The notes under the pieces: model-generated
Databases searched by the model: none
What the model saw: the letters and a program-made list of their open reading frames with translations, nothing else
What the model was told of the DNA's origin: nothing
Shown here: positions 42,022 to 49,719 of the stretch, piece by piece
Position numbering within the stretch: the stretch's first letter is position 1
Layout of the letters: every line of letters starts with the position of its first letter
Assembly (NCBI GenBank): GCA_963972255.1
Contig: CAXATO010000004.1
Location: forward strand, 196,257 to 260,256
Origin: UBA1479 sp002706405
Lineage (GTDB): Bacteria; Pseudomonadota; Alphaproteobacteria; Rhodospirillales; Casp-alpha2
DNA length: 64,000 nt
Direction: 5' to 3'
Position numbers and translations under genes: made by a program

Positions 42022-44871
42022 CTATTGCGGCGGCGCGGGAGTGACCGGAATGACCGGCACCGCCGCCGGCGGGGGCGGCCCGTCCGCCGGATCGGGGGCG
42101 GCCGCAGGCGCGGGCGCGGGGGACTGTGCCGGCGTGGGGGCCGGTGCATCGGACCCGGCGGGCCGCAGCACGAAGTCCTGACCGCTGACGACCGTCCCGT
42201 CGCCGGCGATGGTGGCCCGGCGCACGCCCTCGGTGACCAGACCCAGCTTGGCCAACTGGTCCGGGTTGATGCGCAGGCTGTAATCGCCGGGGGGCACGAA
42301 TTCCATCAGGTAGAAGCCATCGAAGGCCGAGCGCAATTCGCGCACCACGTTGCCGTCGGCATCGAGCATCTGGACCTCGGCGCCGGACACGGGAAACACC
42401 TTGGTGCCGGAGACCTTGAACACGGTGCCGTCGATCTCGCCCGTCGTGACCACGGGAAAATCGACCCGCGCGGTGCCGCCCGGATGGGCCACGATCGACA
42501 CGCCTTTCTTCGACGGCACCAGGAACGGATCACCCAGGCTGTCGGCGTCGAGCTTGACCACCAGGTTGCGGTTGGGCGAGACGGCGGGGATGAAGATGAA
42601 GCCGTCCGCATCGGTCTTTTCGCGCTGGATGCCGCGATCGATTTCCAGGCGCACCCCTTCCATGGGCTTGTCGCCGTCGTCGAACAGGCCGTTGCCGTTG
42701 TGGTCCAGGAACACGCGGCTCATCAGCGCGCCCTGGGTGGCGATGCGGTTGGCCGTGACGATGGGCCGGCCCGACGCCGGATTGACGCCGAAGGACATGG
42801 CCATGTTGACCCGGGCCTGGAACACGGCATCGTCGGAATATTCCAGATCCAGCCCCCAGGCCGACCATTCAGTCAGTCGGTTGAGCCCGAAGGAAACCGA
42901 GTTGACCACGTCCGGCGGCGCCGAGCGCTCGAGCCCGAGGCTGATTTCCAGATCCTTGGAAATGCGCTTGTCCGCCGTCACGGTCATGGTGCCGTAATCC
43001 GTGGTCGGCAAGACCTTGTAGCCGACCGTCCCGCGCAGACGCAGGCTGCCGACCCGCCCCCCCAGAAGAAAGGTGCCTGAGGCCGTCTTGTCGACGCCCG
43101 TCGATGTCTTGGTCCGCGAATAGTCGAGGGTATGGGTCACCGACAGGCGGCCGATGGGCACGGTGACGCGGTTGGACAGGGTCGTCGTCTTGTCGCCGTT
43201 GACGAAGCGATCGTGATCCAGTGTCAGGCTGATGGGCATCTGCGGCAGGTCGAAGACCGAGATCGCGCCGTCGACACGCAGCGTGGTCGAGGAATTGAGT
43301 TTGGAATCCCCCGTTCCCGTGAACTGTTCGCTGACGAAGTTCTTGGTGATGTTGTGTTCCAGGATCGTCGAGAACCCGAGGATGGAGGTCTGCGCCAACA
43401 TCCGCGTCGCCCAGCCGCCGTCCTGCTGATCGACCAGATCGACCTTGCCGAACAGATTGCCGAACGAGGTCGCCAGCGTCGTCCCCACATAGGTGTCGCG
43501 GCCGCCGTCGTCGCGCGGAATGGCGACGATGGTGCCGCCGAGCGACAGGTTCTTGTTGATCCCCGTCTGCACCCGCGCCAGCAAGCGCGCCTGGTCGCGC
43601 CGGCTGTCCGTGCCCGAAGCGCGCTGGTTGGCGATCAGGCGGTCGTCGTGCAGTCCGGCGGAAATCTCGTATTTGACCTCGCCGGGCTTGATCTGGTCCA
43701 GGCCGACGCGGATCTGGCGGGTTTCCTCGCGGACCTGGCCTTGCGGGCCGTAGAACACCAGACGCACCACGTTGACCCCGAACAGCAGCGGCACGTCGGT
43801 GAATTCATAGCGCCCGTCGGACCGTGCCTCGGCGAAATCGATCAGGGTTTCGTTTCGGTAGACCTCCATCTCCCAGCCCAGCGGCAGGTCGCCGGTCAGG
43901 GTGATGCGGTCGAATTCATCGGGCGTACCGCCGACGGGGAAATTGGTGATCGTGGCGCCGTTGGCGACCTGGCTGCGCGTGGTCAGCGCGAACTGCGGGG
44001 TGTAGATGTCGCCGCCCCGGATCTGCGTGGCGCTCAGGTCGCCCAACACGCTTTCGCCCAGGCGGCCGTCCAGGTCCGTGCGCTCGAAGGTCGTGCGGAT
44101 GTCGGAAATGGCCTGGCCGTTCTGACCGCTGACGAACACGCTGGCGTTGGTGCCGGCCACGTCGGCAGCACCGGTCATGTTGTAGGAATAGGTATAGCGC
44201 TTGGCCTGCGAGCCGTGGGTCGCCCGCAGGCCCTGCACATAAACGTCGGCACGGGGAGCAGAGATCAGGCCCGGGGGCTGGTCTTCCTTGGGATAATCGC
44301 GGTCCGGGCCGCGCTGGCGAAGGGCGCGGGCACGGGCGTCTTCCCGGGCGAGCCGGGATTCGATGGGCAGTGGTTCACGCGACGTCAGGGTTACGGTCAG
44401 GTTGGGCAGATCGAAGGCGATGTCGATGGGGAACCATTGCGACAACAGGCGCACATCGACGTAGATGTCGCCGTCGGCCGCATGGACCAGCGCCGGATCG
44501 AAGGTCCGTGTTCGGCCTTCGATGGTGACTTCCCGACGTCCGATCGACAGCGAGAACAGGCGGTTTTCCGAGAGGAACCAGCCGCCGGCGGTGCCGGCCT
44601 CGGCATTGGTGCTGATGGCGAAGTCGAGCGTCCGGGCCAAATCCCCCAAAGGCAGTTCCAGGGACGAGCCGGACAAAAACGCGAAGAACCCGTCGCTGAG
44701 GCGAAGATCGCCGAGACGCAGTTCCAGAATCAGCGATTCGCGCAGATTGAGACGGTGGCGGTTGTCGCCGCTTTGCGCCCAGGCCGCCGTGGCGCCGGCA
44801 CAAACCAGCACGCAGACGACGCACAACATCATCCATGCCCTCAGGCGGCGAGGCGACAGGCGGCCGATCAC
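42022..44871 (-). CDS. Usher-like outer-membrane protein with SdrD B-like C-terminal domains
   Basis: Large outer-membrane protein probably exporting the DUF4402 subunits. With a GTG start at 44871 it has 949 residues: a signal peptide (about 1-32, RLSPRRLRAW then hydrophobic, ending AWA), an N-terminal periplasmic domain (about 35-170, LPLGDLARTLDFAI, YVDVRLLSQWFPIDI), a long beta-strand-rich region (about 200-710) that includes a plug-like segment GRYEFTDVPLLFGVNVVRLVFYG (given whole here as two runs around LLFG), then two beta-sandwich domains (about 715-800 with FLDHNGNGLFDDGDKPMEGV, and 815-885), ending in a Pro/Ala tail. Classical PapC-type ushers lack the SdrD B-like repeats. An ATG at 44832 with GAGGG before it is an alternative start. 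It is 103-142 bp downstream of the chaperone gene. Confidence 0.75.
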   Translation of the reverse strand: MIGRLSPRRLRAWMMLCVVCVLVCAGATAAWAQSGDNRHRLNLRESLILELRLGDLRLSDGFFAFLSGSSLELPLGDLARTLDFAISTNAEAGTAGGWFLSENRLFSLSIGRREVTIEGRTRTFDPALVHAADGDIYVDVRLLSQWFPIDIAFDLPNLTVTLTSREPLPIESRLAREDARARALRQRGPDRDYPKEDQPPGLISAPRADVYVQGLRATHGSQAKRYTYSYNMTGAADVAGTNASVFVSGQNGQAISDIRTTFERTDLDGRLGESVLGDLSATQIRGGDIYTPQFALTTRSQVANGATITNFPVGGTPDEFDRITLTGDLPLGWEMEVYRNETLIDFAEARSDGRYEFTDVPLLFGVNVVRLVFYGPQGQVREETRQIRVGLDQIKPGEVKYEISAGLHDDRLIANQRASGTDSRRDQARLLARVQTGINKNLSLGGTIVAIPRDDGGRDTYVGTTLATSFGNLFGKVDLVDQQDGGWATRMLAQTSILGFSTILEHNITKNFVSEQFTGTGDSKLNSSTTLRVDGAISVFDLPQMPISLTLDHDRFVNGDKTTTLSNRVTVPIGRLSVTHTLDYSRTKTSTGVDKTASGTFLLGGRVGSLRLRGTVGYKVLPTTDYGTMTVTADKRISKDLEISLGLERSAPPDVVNSVSFGLNRLTEWSAWGLDLEYSDDAVFQARVNMAMSFGVNPASGRPIVTANRIATQGALMSRVFLDHNGNGLFDDGDKPMEGVRLEIDRGIQREKTDADGFIFIPAVSPNRNLVVKLDADSLGDPFLVPSKKGVSIVAHPGGTARVDFPVVTTGEIDGTVFKVSGTKVFPVSGAEVQMLDADGNVVRELRSAFDGFYLMEFVPPGDYSLRINPDQLAKLGLVTEGVRRATIAGDGTVVSGQDFVLRPAGSDAPAPTPAQSPAPAPAAAPDPADGPPPPAAVPVIPVTPAPPQ

Positions 44872-44974
44872 CGCGAACGCACCGGGCGGAAACCGTCCGG
44901 CGGCATGTCCGTTATGCCGTCCTGCCCCGCTTACAGGGGCTGGCGCCGCCCCCGTCGGGGACCCGCCGTATGGG

Positions 44975-45823
44975 TTATGGCAGCGTGACTTCACCCGAGG
45001 CCAGTGTCGTGTCTCCGTCAACCTGACGGTAGAGGACCTTCAATATCCCCTTGCCCAGGGTGGTTCCGGGAGGCACCACGATCGGCACCTCCACCTTTCT
45101 TTCCGTGTTCGGCGTGAACACGGCGAGGCGCGTAATCTCGCCCACGACCACCGGCGCGCCGCCGCCGGCAGGCATGTATTCGACCTTCACGTCGCCATAG
45201 GCGGACTTGTTCCCCTGGCGCGTCAGCTTGAAGGTCAGCTTCTTCTTGTCCTTGTCCGGGACCACGGCAAGGTCCGACAGGGCCACCTTCACGTCGAGGT
45301 CCCCATTGCGGACGATGACCGGAATGGTGATCCCGAAGATCGGCGTCAGCTTGACGGACACGCCGCCCTGGCCGGCCTTTTCGTCGATGGCGCGCCCGGC
45401 ATCCTCGGCCGGAACGGCGCGAAAGAACATGTGCGAGCGGTACTCGCCCGGCGCCAGATCCGTCGGCTTACGCAAAACCAGGCGCACCGTCTGGGTGCCG
45501 CCCGGCGGGATGTCGACCTGACGCGGCGCGTAACGCACCAGCTCCTCGGCCGTCAGCATGCCGGCAGGCGGCTGATCGACGGCCTTGAGGCTGCCCGTTT
45601 CATCCATTTCCATGGCGATCAGGGAAATCCGGAACAGGGCGGATTCCGCGCCCCGATTGGTCAGCGTGACGGTGGCGGACCGATTTCGGCCTTCAAGTTC
45701 GACGCGGGTCGGCGACACGACCAGGTCGCCGAAACCCTGCGCCGCCGCGGGGCGGGAATAACCCGCCAGGCCGGCGATCATGAGCAGCAGGGCAATCCCC
45801 GCGATCAATCTGGATGGACGCAT
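44975..45823 (-). CDS. Periplasmic pilus-type chaperone
   Basis: Immunoglobulin-like chaperone that should hold fibre subunits in the periplasm and hand them to the usher. The 282 residues start with a signal peptide (about 1-29, ending RPAAAQ), then a PapD-like first domain: LVVSPTRVELEGRNRSATVTLTNRG and RYAPRQVDIPPGGTQTVRLVLRKP, with the conserved Arg of the subunit-anchoring strand, and a second domain after GITIPVIVRNG. It sits between the DUF4402 genes and the usher-like gene. It is somewhat longer than classical FGS/FGL chaperones, as in the alternative chaperone-usher classes. Confidence 0.82.
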   Translation of the reverse strand: MRPSRLIAGIALLLMIAGLAGYSRPAAAQGFGDLVVSPTRVELEGRNRSATVTLTNRGAESALFRISLIAMEMDETGSLKAVDQPPAGMLTAEELVRYAPRQVDIPPGGTQTVRLVLRKPTDLAPGEYRSHMFFRAVPAEDAGRAIDEKAGQGGVSVKLTPIFGITIPVIVRNGDLDVKVALSDLAVVPDKDKKKLTFKLTRQGNKSAYGDVKVEYMPAGGGAPVVVGEITRLAVFTPNTERKVEVPIVVPPGTTLGKGILKVLYRQVDGDTTLASGEVTLP

Positions 45824-45889
45824 TCCGACACTCCCCTAAACCATTGTTTTGCTTAACGCGTCGCGTGTGATCAAGGTTTATCCGAACAT

Positions 45890-46579
45890 TCAGTTGTAGG
45901 AAACCATAACGGTGAAAAACTTTTCGCCGAAAATGGTCGGACCAAAACTGTCGGGACGTTGAATCTGGATGACTTGGGGGCCTTCGGCCGTTTGCACGGT
46001 GACGGCGACGATGCTGGGATCAAGGCCGCCGTCGGCATCGGGGCCCGGCCCGCCGGCGTTGGTCGTCAGCTGCTGCAGGCTTGCCGGCGACCCGCTTTGC
46101 GACCTGGCGCCGATAGAGATCTGCGCCGCACCGTCCCGGCCGATGGTCGGGTTATTACCGGCGTCGTGTTCAAAGTTAGTCACCACGAGCTCGCCCGTAT
46201 CGGTCACCACCACCAGGGAATCCGTCAAGGTCAGCGAAAAGCTTTGATTGGGCACGCCGGAAATGGCGATCGCCGCAGCCAGGGCACCGTTCGAGGGCCG
46301 GCGCACGGGGCCGCGCGAGGTCGGGCTGGCCGCCTCAGCGAACGGATCGCTGCCGTCCGCGCCGGGGGGCGACAGAAAGCCTTGCGCGTTCGACAACTCC
46401 TGCAGTCCGATCACGCCGGCGGGGCGGACGATCTGGACCGTCACGTTGGCCGTTGCATTCGGTCCCGCCACGGCGATGTCGGCGGCGGTCATTTGAAGCA
46501 GGGCCGCGCCGACCATGGCCGGCAGAACCGGGCTTGAAATCCATCGCAGAAAGGACGATCGGGTGCGCAGCACGGTCAT
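45890..46579 (-). CDS. DUF4402-type secreted subunit (third, largest)
   Basis: Secreted beta-rich protein of 229 residues, signal peptide about 1-38 (ending IAVAG). It shares with the two upstream genes the domain pattern T-x-V-x-I-V-P (ANVTVQIVRPAGVIGL), central VVVTDTGELVVTNFEHDAGNNP, an ISIGA strand, and a terminal FFTVMVSYN strand. It carries an insert (about 65-95, SPPGADGSDPFAEAASP) and a Gly/Pro-rich loop absent from the others. It might be the tip or adaptor subunit, by analogy only. Start is the ATG at 46579; a GTG lies one codon earlier. Confidence 0.75.
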   Translation of the reverse strand: MTVLRTRSSFLRWISSPVLPAMVGAALLQMTAADIAVAGPNATANVTVQIVRPAGVIGLQELSNAQGFLSPPGADGSDPFAEAASPTSRGPVRRPSNGALAAAIAISGVPNQSFSLTLTDSLVVVTDTGELVVTNFEHDAGNNPTIGRDGAAQISIGARSQSGSPASLQQLTTNAGGPGPDADGGLDPSIVAVTVQTAEGPQVIQIQRPDSFGPTIFGEKFFTVMVSYN

Positions 46580-46694
46580 CACGTCATCACGCCTTTTGAA
46601 CCGGGGATCGCATCCCTAAAGCATAGCATAATCGTCCCCGCCTGACCGCCACCTTCGCCGCCGGTCAGGAATACCGTGGGACGGCGCCCGTCCA

Positions 46695-47216
46695 TCATTG
46701 CGGATCCACGAAGATGGTGAACGACCCTGAATAGTCGGCGCCCGGCATGTTGGTGCCCAGGCTCAGGGTGGCACCCACGGAAATGTCCGCGCGCCCCCGC
46801 CGTCCCAGATCGATGGGATTGGACTCGTTCATGGTGAAATTGCTCAGGGTTCCGGTGCCGCCGCCGCCGGTGACCGTCGCCGTGGTCGGCAAGGTCACGA
46901 TGACCAGCGCGTTATCAGGGCCGGTGATGCGGAATTCGGCTTCGCGGTGATTCTTGCCCAGATCGATGACGCCGCCGGTCACGGATTTGCTGCCCGACGG
47001 CGAGACCACCACGGTGCCCGGGGTGTTCGACGTCGCGACCTTGCCGAACCGCAGACTGCGGCGTTCCGTGATGTTGATCGATTGGGCCAGGGCCTGGCCC
47101 CAGCCGGGAACGGCCTTGGCCACCACCGCATCGAACAGTGGGGCCGACAGAATGAACGCGGCTGCCACAAGGGCGACCGCGCGCAAACGGATCACAAGGG
47201 TGCGTGGCTTGGTCAT
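46695..47216 (-). CDS. DUF4402-type secreted subunit (second)
   Basis: Secreted beta-rich protein of 173 residues. The N-terminus is a long signal sequence (about 1-45, ending GQALAQ), then the DUF4402 fold: SINITERRSLRFGKVATS, a TVVVSPSGSKSVTGGVIDLG strand-loop pair almost identical in pattern to the third gene, ADISVGATLSLG, and terminal YSGSFTIFVDPQ. GAAGG lies 6 bases before the ATG at 47216. The last strand ends in DPQ rather than NYQ. It is about 100 bp downstream of the first subunit gene. Confidence 0.78.
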   Translation of the reverse strand: MTKPRTLVIRLRAVALVAAAFILSAPLFDAVVAKAVPGWGQALAQSINITERRSLRFGKVATSNTPGTVVVSPSGSKSVTGGVIDLGKNHREAEFRITGPDNALVIVTLPTTATVTGGGGTGTLSNFTMNESNPIDLGRRGRADISVGATLSLGTNMPGADYSGSFTIFVDPQ

Positions 47217-47314
47217 GACGACCTTCAACCTAGCACGAGGTCAACAGGAACCAGTAATCCCGTGCACACGGCCGGCCCCGGATTGGCGCCGGGGCCGGAC
47301 CATGTGCTGCGGAG

Positions 47315-47809
47315 TTACTGATAGTTGACGGAAACCGTGTAGGTGCCCGAGTAGCTGCCGGCGGTCTGGCTGGCGCCAACCGCGAGCGTGCCACCGATAT
47401 TGAAGGTGTCGGTGCCGCCCGTGAGCGAGCCGCCGCCATCGTCGGTCAGGGTCACGGTCATCGCCGTACCCGGACCGGTCAGGCTGACGGTGGCCGGAAC
47501 CGTGACGCCGTAAGCGGCGCCGGAGGCACCCGTCACCGTGAAGGCACCGGCGGCAACCGTACCGCCAAGGGCGGTCACGCCGCCCGTCACGCTCTGCGCG
47601 CCGGCCAGCGAGATCGTCACCGTGCCGGAAGCGGCGCTGGGGCCGATGTTACCGAAGGCGAGCGCCGCCGTCTGCGAGATGGAGATCGGCGCTGCGATTT
47701 CGACGCTGGCACCGGCAGAAACGGAACTGGCGGCCTGAGCCTGGCCAGCATATAAAGCGGCGGCCATGACGGCGCCGAGCACACTTACGTTTTTCATGTT
47801 GATGGTCAT
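47315..47809 (-). CDS. DUF4402-type secreted subunit (first, probable major subunit)
   Basis: Secreted beta-rich protein of 164 residues with signal peptide about 1-26 (MKNVSVLGAVMAAALYAGQAQA region). The mature part is a single DUF4402 domain: ISISQTAALAFGNIGPS, GTVTISLAGAQSVTGGV, FNIGGTLAVGASQTAGSYSG and the final TYTVSVNYQ strand. The composition is Ala/Gly/Ser/Thr-rich with no Cys, like a polymerising pilin. It is the promoter-proximal gene, follows a sigma-54-like promoter, and has a good GGAG ribosome-binding site, so it is likely the most strongly expressed subunit. Function as fibre protein is inferred. Confidence 0.8.
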   Translation of the reverse strand: MTINMKNVSVLGAVMAAALYAGQAQAASSVSAGASVEIAAPISISQTAALAFGNIGPSAASGTVTISLAGAQSVTGGVTALGGTVAAGAFTVTGASGAAYGVTVPATVSLTGPGTAMTVTLTDDGGGSLTGGTDTFNIGGTLAVGASQTAGSYSGTYTVSVNYQ

Positions 47810-47985
47810 TTAATTCACTCCGCGTAGTCGTATTCGTTTCAAGGTAATCCGCGACAATCGTTCACCGGCATGTTTGGCCCGCCGTGTGACTGATTCATTC
47901 TTGCGGATGTTGGCCCAAGACCTTCCCATCAAGAAAACCGCCCCAGAGGCAAGAGCACCAAGCCCCTGAACGGCGCAATGTAAGT

Positions 47986-48001
47986 TGCACGTGTTATGCC
48001 A
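47986..48001 (-). promoter_or_regulatory. Candidate sigma-54 promoter of the DUF4402 operon
   Basis: On the minus strand TGGCATAACACGTGCA matches TGGCAC-R-N4-TTGCW at 10 of 12 defined positions, with the -24 GG and -12 GC at exact spacing. Transcription would start near 47975, leaving about 165 bases of leader before the first DUF4402 gene. A hairpin (CAGGGGC/GCCTCTG, one G-U) lies at 47945-47969 in that leader. Confidence 0.6.
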
Positions 48002-48008
48002 GACGGCC

Positions 48009-48041
48009 CTGACACCAGCCTGACGCGTTGCTGACAACAAG
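48009..48041 (+). promoter_or_regulatory. Three CTGAC direct repeats at 11-bp period
   Basis: CTGAC occurs at 48009, 48020 and 48031, exactly one helical turn apart (CTGACACCAGC, CTGACGCGTTG, CTGACAACAAG). The array lies directly upstream of the sigma-54-like promoter. OmpR/PhoB-class response regulators bind direct repeats with this period, so this is a candidate regulator site; the actual protein is unknown. Confidence 0.45.
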
Positions 48042-48178
48042 CTTACAAAGTCTTTGAAATTATTTACTAATTTAGGGGACCTGATCGACCGGCAAACGGC
48101 GCACTTCCGCGCGTTTCGCCCCTTGGCGCGCCTGCCGGGGGGCGGGGCTGGCCCTGTCCGCCCACATCCGGTCGGTAG

Positions 48179-48219
48179 AAAAATTTATTCGCAATTGCCG
48201 ATCTGCGACGCAGATTGCG
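48179..48219 (-). terminator. Probable terminator of the AMIN-like gene
   Basis: On the minus strand CGCAAT/ATTGCG arms enclose a CTGCG-T-CGCAG dyad, and the structure is followed by AATAAATTTTT. It stands about 20 bases after the stop codon of the AMIN-like gene and insulates the DUF4402 operon from it. Confidence 0.5.
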
Positions 48220-48240
48220 AGTCCGGCGATTCCATCGAGG

Positions 48241-49035
48241 TCACCGCAGCGGCACGACGGGCCGGCGGTATTTGGGCGCCAGAACCAGTTGCGGCGGCAA
48301 CGGCGCCGCCGCCTCGGGCGCCTGGCGGTCCTGCAATTCGCGCAGGATACGGCTGGCCCGCGCCCAGGAGACTTCGGTCTGGGCCGGGGCGGCGGATGGG
48401 CTGGGGGCCGAGTGGTCGCCGGGGGCTTCCGCCAGCGGCGCCGGGCGCGGCATCGGGGCGCCGGCGCCGAGCCCCCGGTCATCGGGATCTTCCGGCACCA
48501 GACCGTGCAGCGGCGGCAGCGCGGCCATGGCCGCCGCACTCTCGGGCGCCGGGGTGCGCTGGCCGGGTCGCGGCACGATGTCGAGAACCAGGCGCCACGT
48601 GCCGGATCCGGGCGCCACGCCTCCCTTGGGCGGGTCCAGAACGAAAGCGCGGCGGATGAACGCATCGAAGCGGCTGGTCAACTGAAAGCGGAGCGGCCCG
48701 TCTCCCTTGGCCGGGCGGACAAGCAGGTCGGGGGCGAGCGGATCGCCCGCCAAGGCGGCGTGGCCTTCGGGCGGCAGGGCCGCATCGGGCAGGCTGATCT
48801 CGAACGTCCGGCGGCCCGTGGCCCGGGCGTCATAGCCGGGACGCGCCGTCAAATCGAACACAAGGCGGAGAAATCCGGCGTGGCGGCCCAGGCGCAGGCC
48901 GGTCACCTCCGCCGCCTCCGCCGCCAGAACCGGCGCGGGTGCGACGACACCCGCCGCCAGCACCACCGGCAACAGCAGAAGAAGGAAGGCCGCAGGCGCG
49001 GCCCATCGGCAGGGAATGTGCCCGGAATACCGCAT
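48241..49035 (-). CDS. AMIN-like domain secreted protein
   Basis: Secreted or membrane-anchored protein of 264 residues. A hydrophobic signal segment (about 12-38) is followed by a beta domain resembling AMIN: VTGLRLGRHAGFLRLVFDLTARPGYDA with LRFQLTSRFDAFIRRAFVLDPP. The C-terminal half (about 150-264) is Pro/Ala-rich and low in complexity. AMIN domains target proteins to the septum or peptidoglycan in other bacteria; the role here is not known. AAGGGA lies before the ATG. It is transcribed toward the DUF4402 operon but separated by a terminator. Confidence 0.6.
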   Translation of the reverse strand: MRYSGHIPCRWAAPAAFLLLLLPVVLAAGVVAPAPVLAAEAAEVTGLRLGRHAGFLRLVFDLTARPGYDARATGRRTFEISLPDAALPPEGHAALAGDPLAPDLLVRPAKGDGPLRFQLTSRFDAFIRRAFVLDPPKGGVAPGSGTWRLVLDIVPRPGQRTPAPESAAAMAALPPLHGLVPEDPDDRGLGAGAPMPRPAPLAEAPGDHSAPSPSAAPAQTEVSWARASRILRELQDRQAPEAAAPLPPQLVLAPKYRRPVVPLR

Positions 49036-49283
49036 CTTGGCATCCCTTGTAGGCGCCCGGCGCCGGGCGTCGCAAGGCCATCGGGCCTAAATCTATCCTG
49101 CGATCGGAAGCCCTTGGAAACAATTGATTTTCCCCAATGTGTCAGTTGTCTGTCAGCATCGCGCGGTATAAGCTTTTCCGCGCCGACGACGATTTGCCGA
49201 GAATCGAAGGGAGCGGGACGCGGCGCACCGCCAGAAATCGGGCGGAAACCGGGTAAGCCTGCGGGACCACAAAGGAGGTCACG

Positions 49284-49547
49284 GTGGAACTGATCAAACA
49301 ACTGGGCTGGCTGCCCATCGGCATCGTGCTGATCTTCGCGACGGTCGTCGCGGGCATCCTGCTGAAGGTGACCTCGCCCAAAAAACCGAACCTCGACAAG
49401 CTGAGCGACCGCGAAAAGTGGGAACAATACGGCATCGGCACGGGGCCCCAGCCCGGCGACGACGTCGAGGAATACTGGCGCGACTACGAGCTTATTAAGC
49501 AGGGCGGCGGCCGCGACGACGAGTATTTCCGCGACGATCAGATCTGA
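49284..49547 (+). CDS. Small single-span membrane protein, unknown function
   Basis: Protein of 87 residues starting at GTG with an excellent AAAGGAGG ribosome-binding site. Residues 9-27 (WLPIGIVLIFATVVAGILL) form one membrane span, followed by a charged cytoplasmic or periplasmic tail with LSDREKWEQYG, VEEYWRDYELIKQ and a final DDEYFRDDQI, rich in Asp, Glu and Tyr. I do not recognise the family. It is upstream of the ergothioneine genes on the same strand with a 172-bp gap and is probably a separate unit. Confidence 0.7.
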   Translation: MELIKQLGWLPIGIVLIFATVVAGILLKVTSPKKPNLDKLSDREKWEQYGIGTGPQPGDDVEEYWRDYELIKQGGGRDDEYFRDDQI

Positions 49548-49642
49548 TTGTCCGGCCGCAAGCCGAACCGCCGGCCGCCCCGTCCGTCCGGGCGCAGCAC
49601 AACCGTAAAAAAATAATCCACACAGGATCGGGTCCGTCCGTT

Positions 49643-49682
49643 AAGGTTTAGGGGAACCTTGCCGCGCGGAACCAGCCGCGCG
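49643..49682 (+). repeat. Two hairpins before egtB
   Basis: AAGGTT/AACCTT with a six-base loop (49643-49660) is followed directly by CGCGCGG/CCGCGCG with loop AACCAG (49663-49682). They end 37 bases before the egtB start, which lacks a clear Shine-Dalgarno sequence. They could end the previous transcript or shape egtB translation; nothing more is visible. Confidence 0.4.
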
Positions 49683-49719
49683 CACCCGAATAAGCGGAAG
49701 CATTCACGAACAGCGTTTT

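Larger units (their letters stand above)
47810..48240. other. Regulatory region upstream of the DUF4402 operon
   Basis: About 430 bases without a gene. From the operon outward: GGAG ribosome-binding site, leader with a hairpin at 47945-47969, the sigma-54-like promoter, the three 11-bp repeats, an AT-rich stretch (48040-48075), a GC-rich segment, and the terminator of the AMIN-like gene. I see no conserved riboswitch. Confidence 0.6.

Noticed and set aside
43132..44988. Plus-strand open frame of 618 codons
   Set aside because: Antisense to the usher-like gene, whose signal peptide, strands and C-terminal domains are coherent on the minus strand.
49054..49069. 16-bp GC palindrome CGCCCGGCGCCGGGCG upstream of the AMIN-like gene
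   Set aside because: Such short GC palindromes are expected in this composition; no T-run, repeat copy or regulator link was seen.
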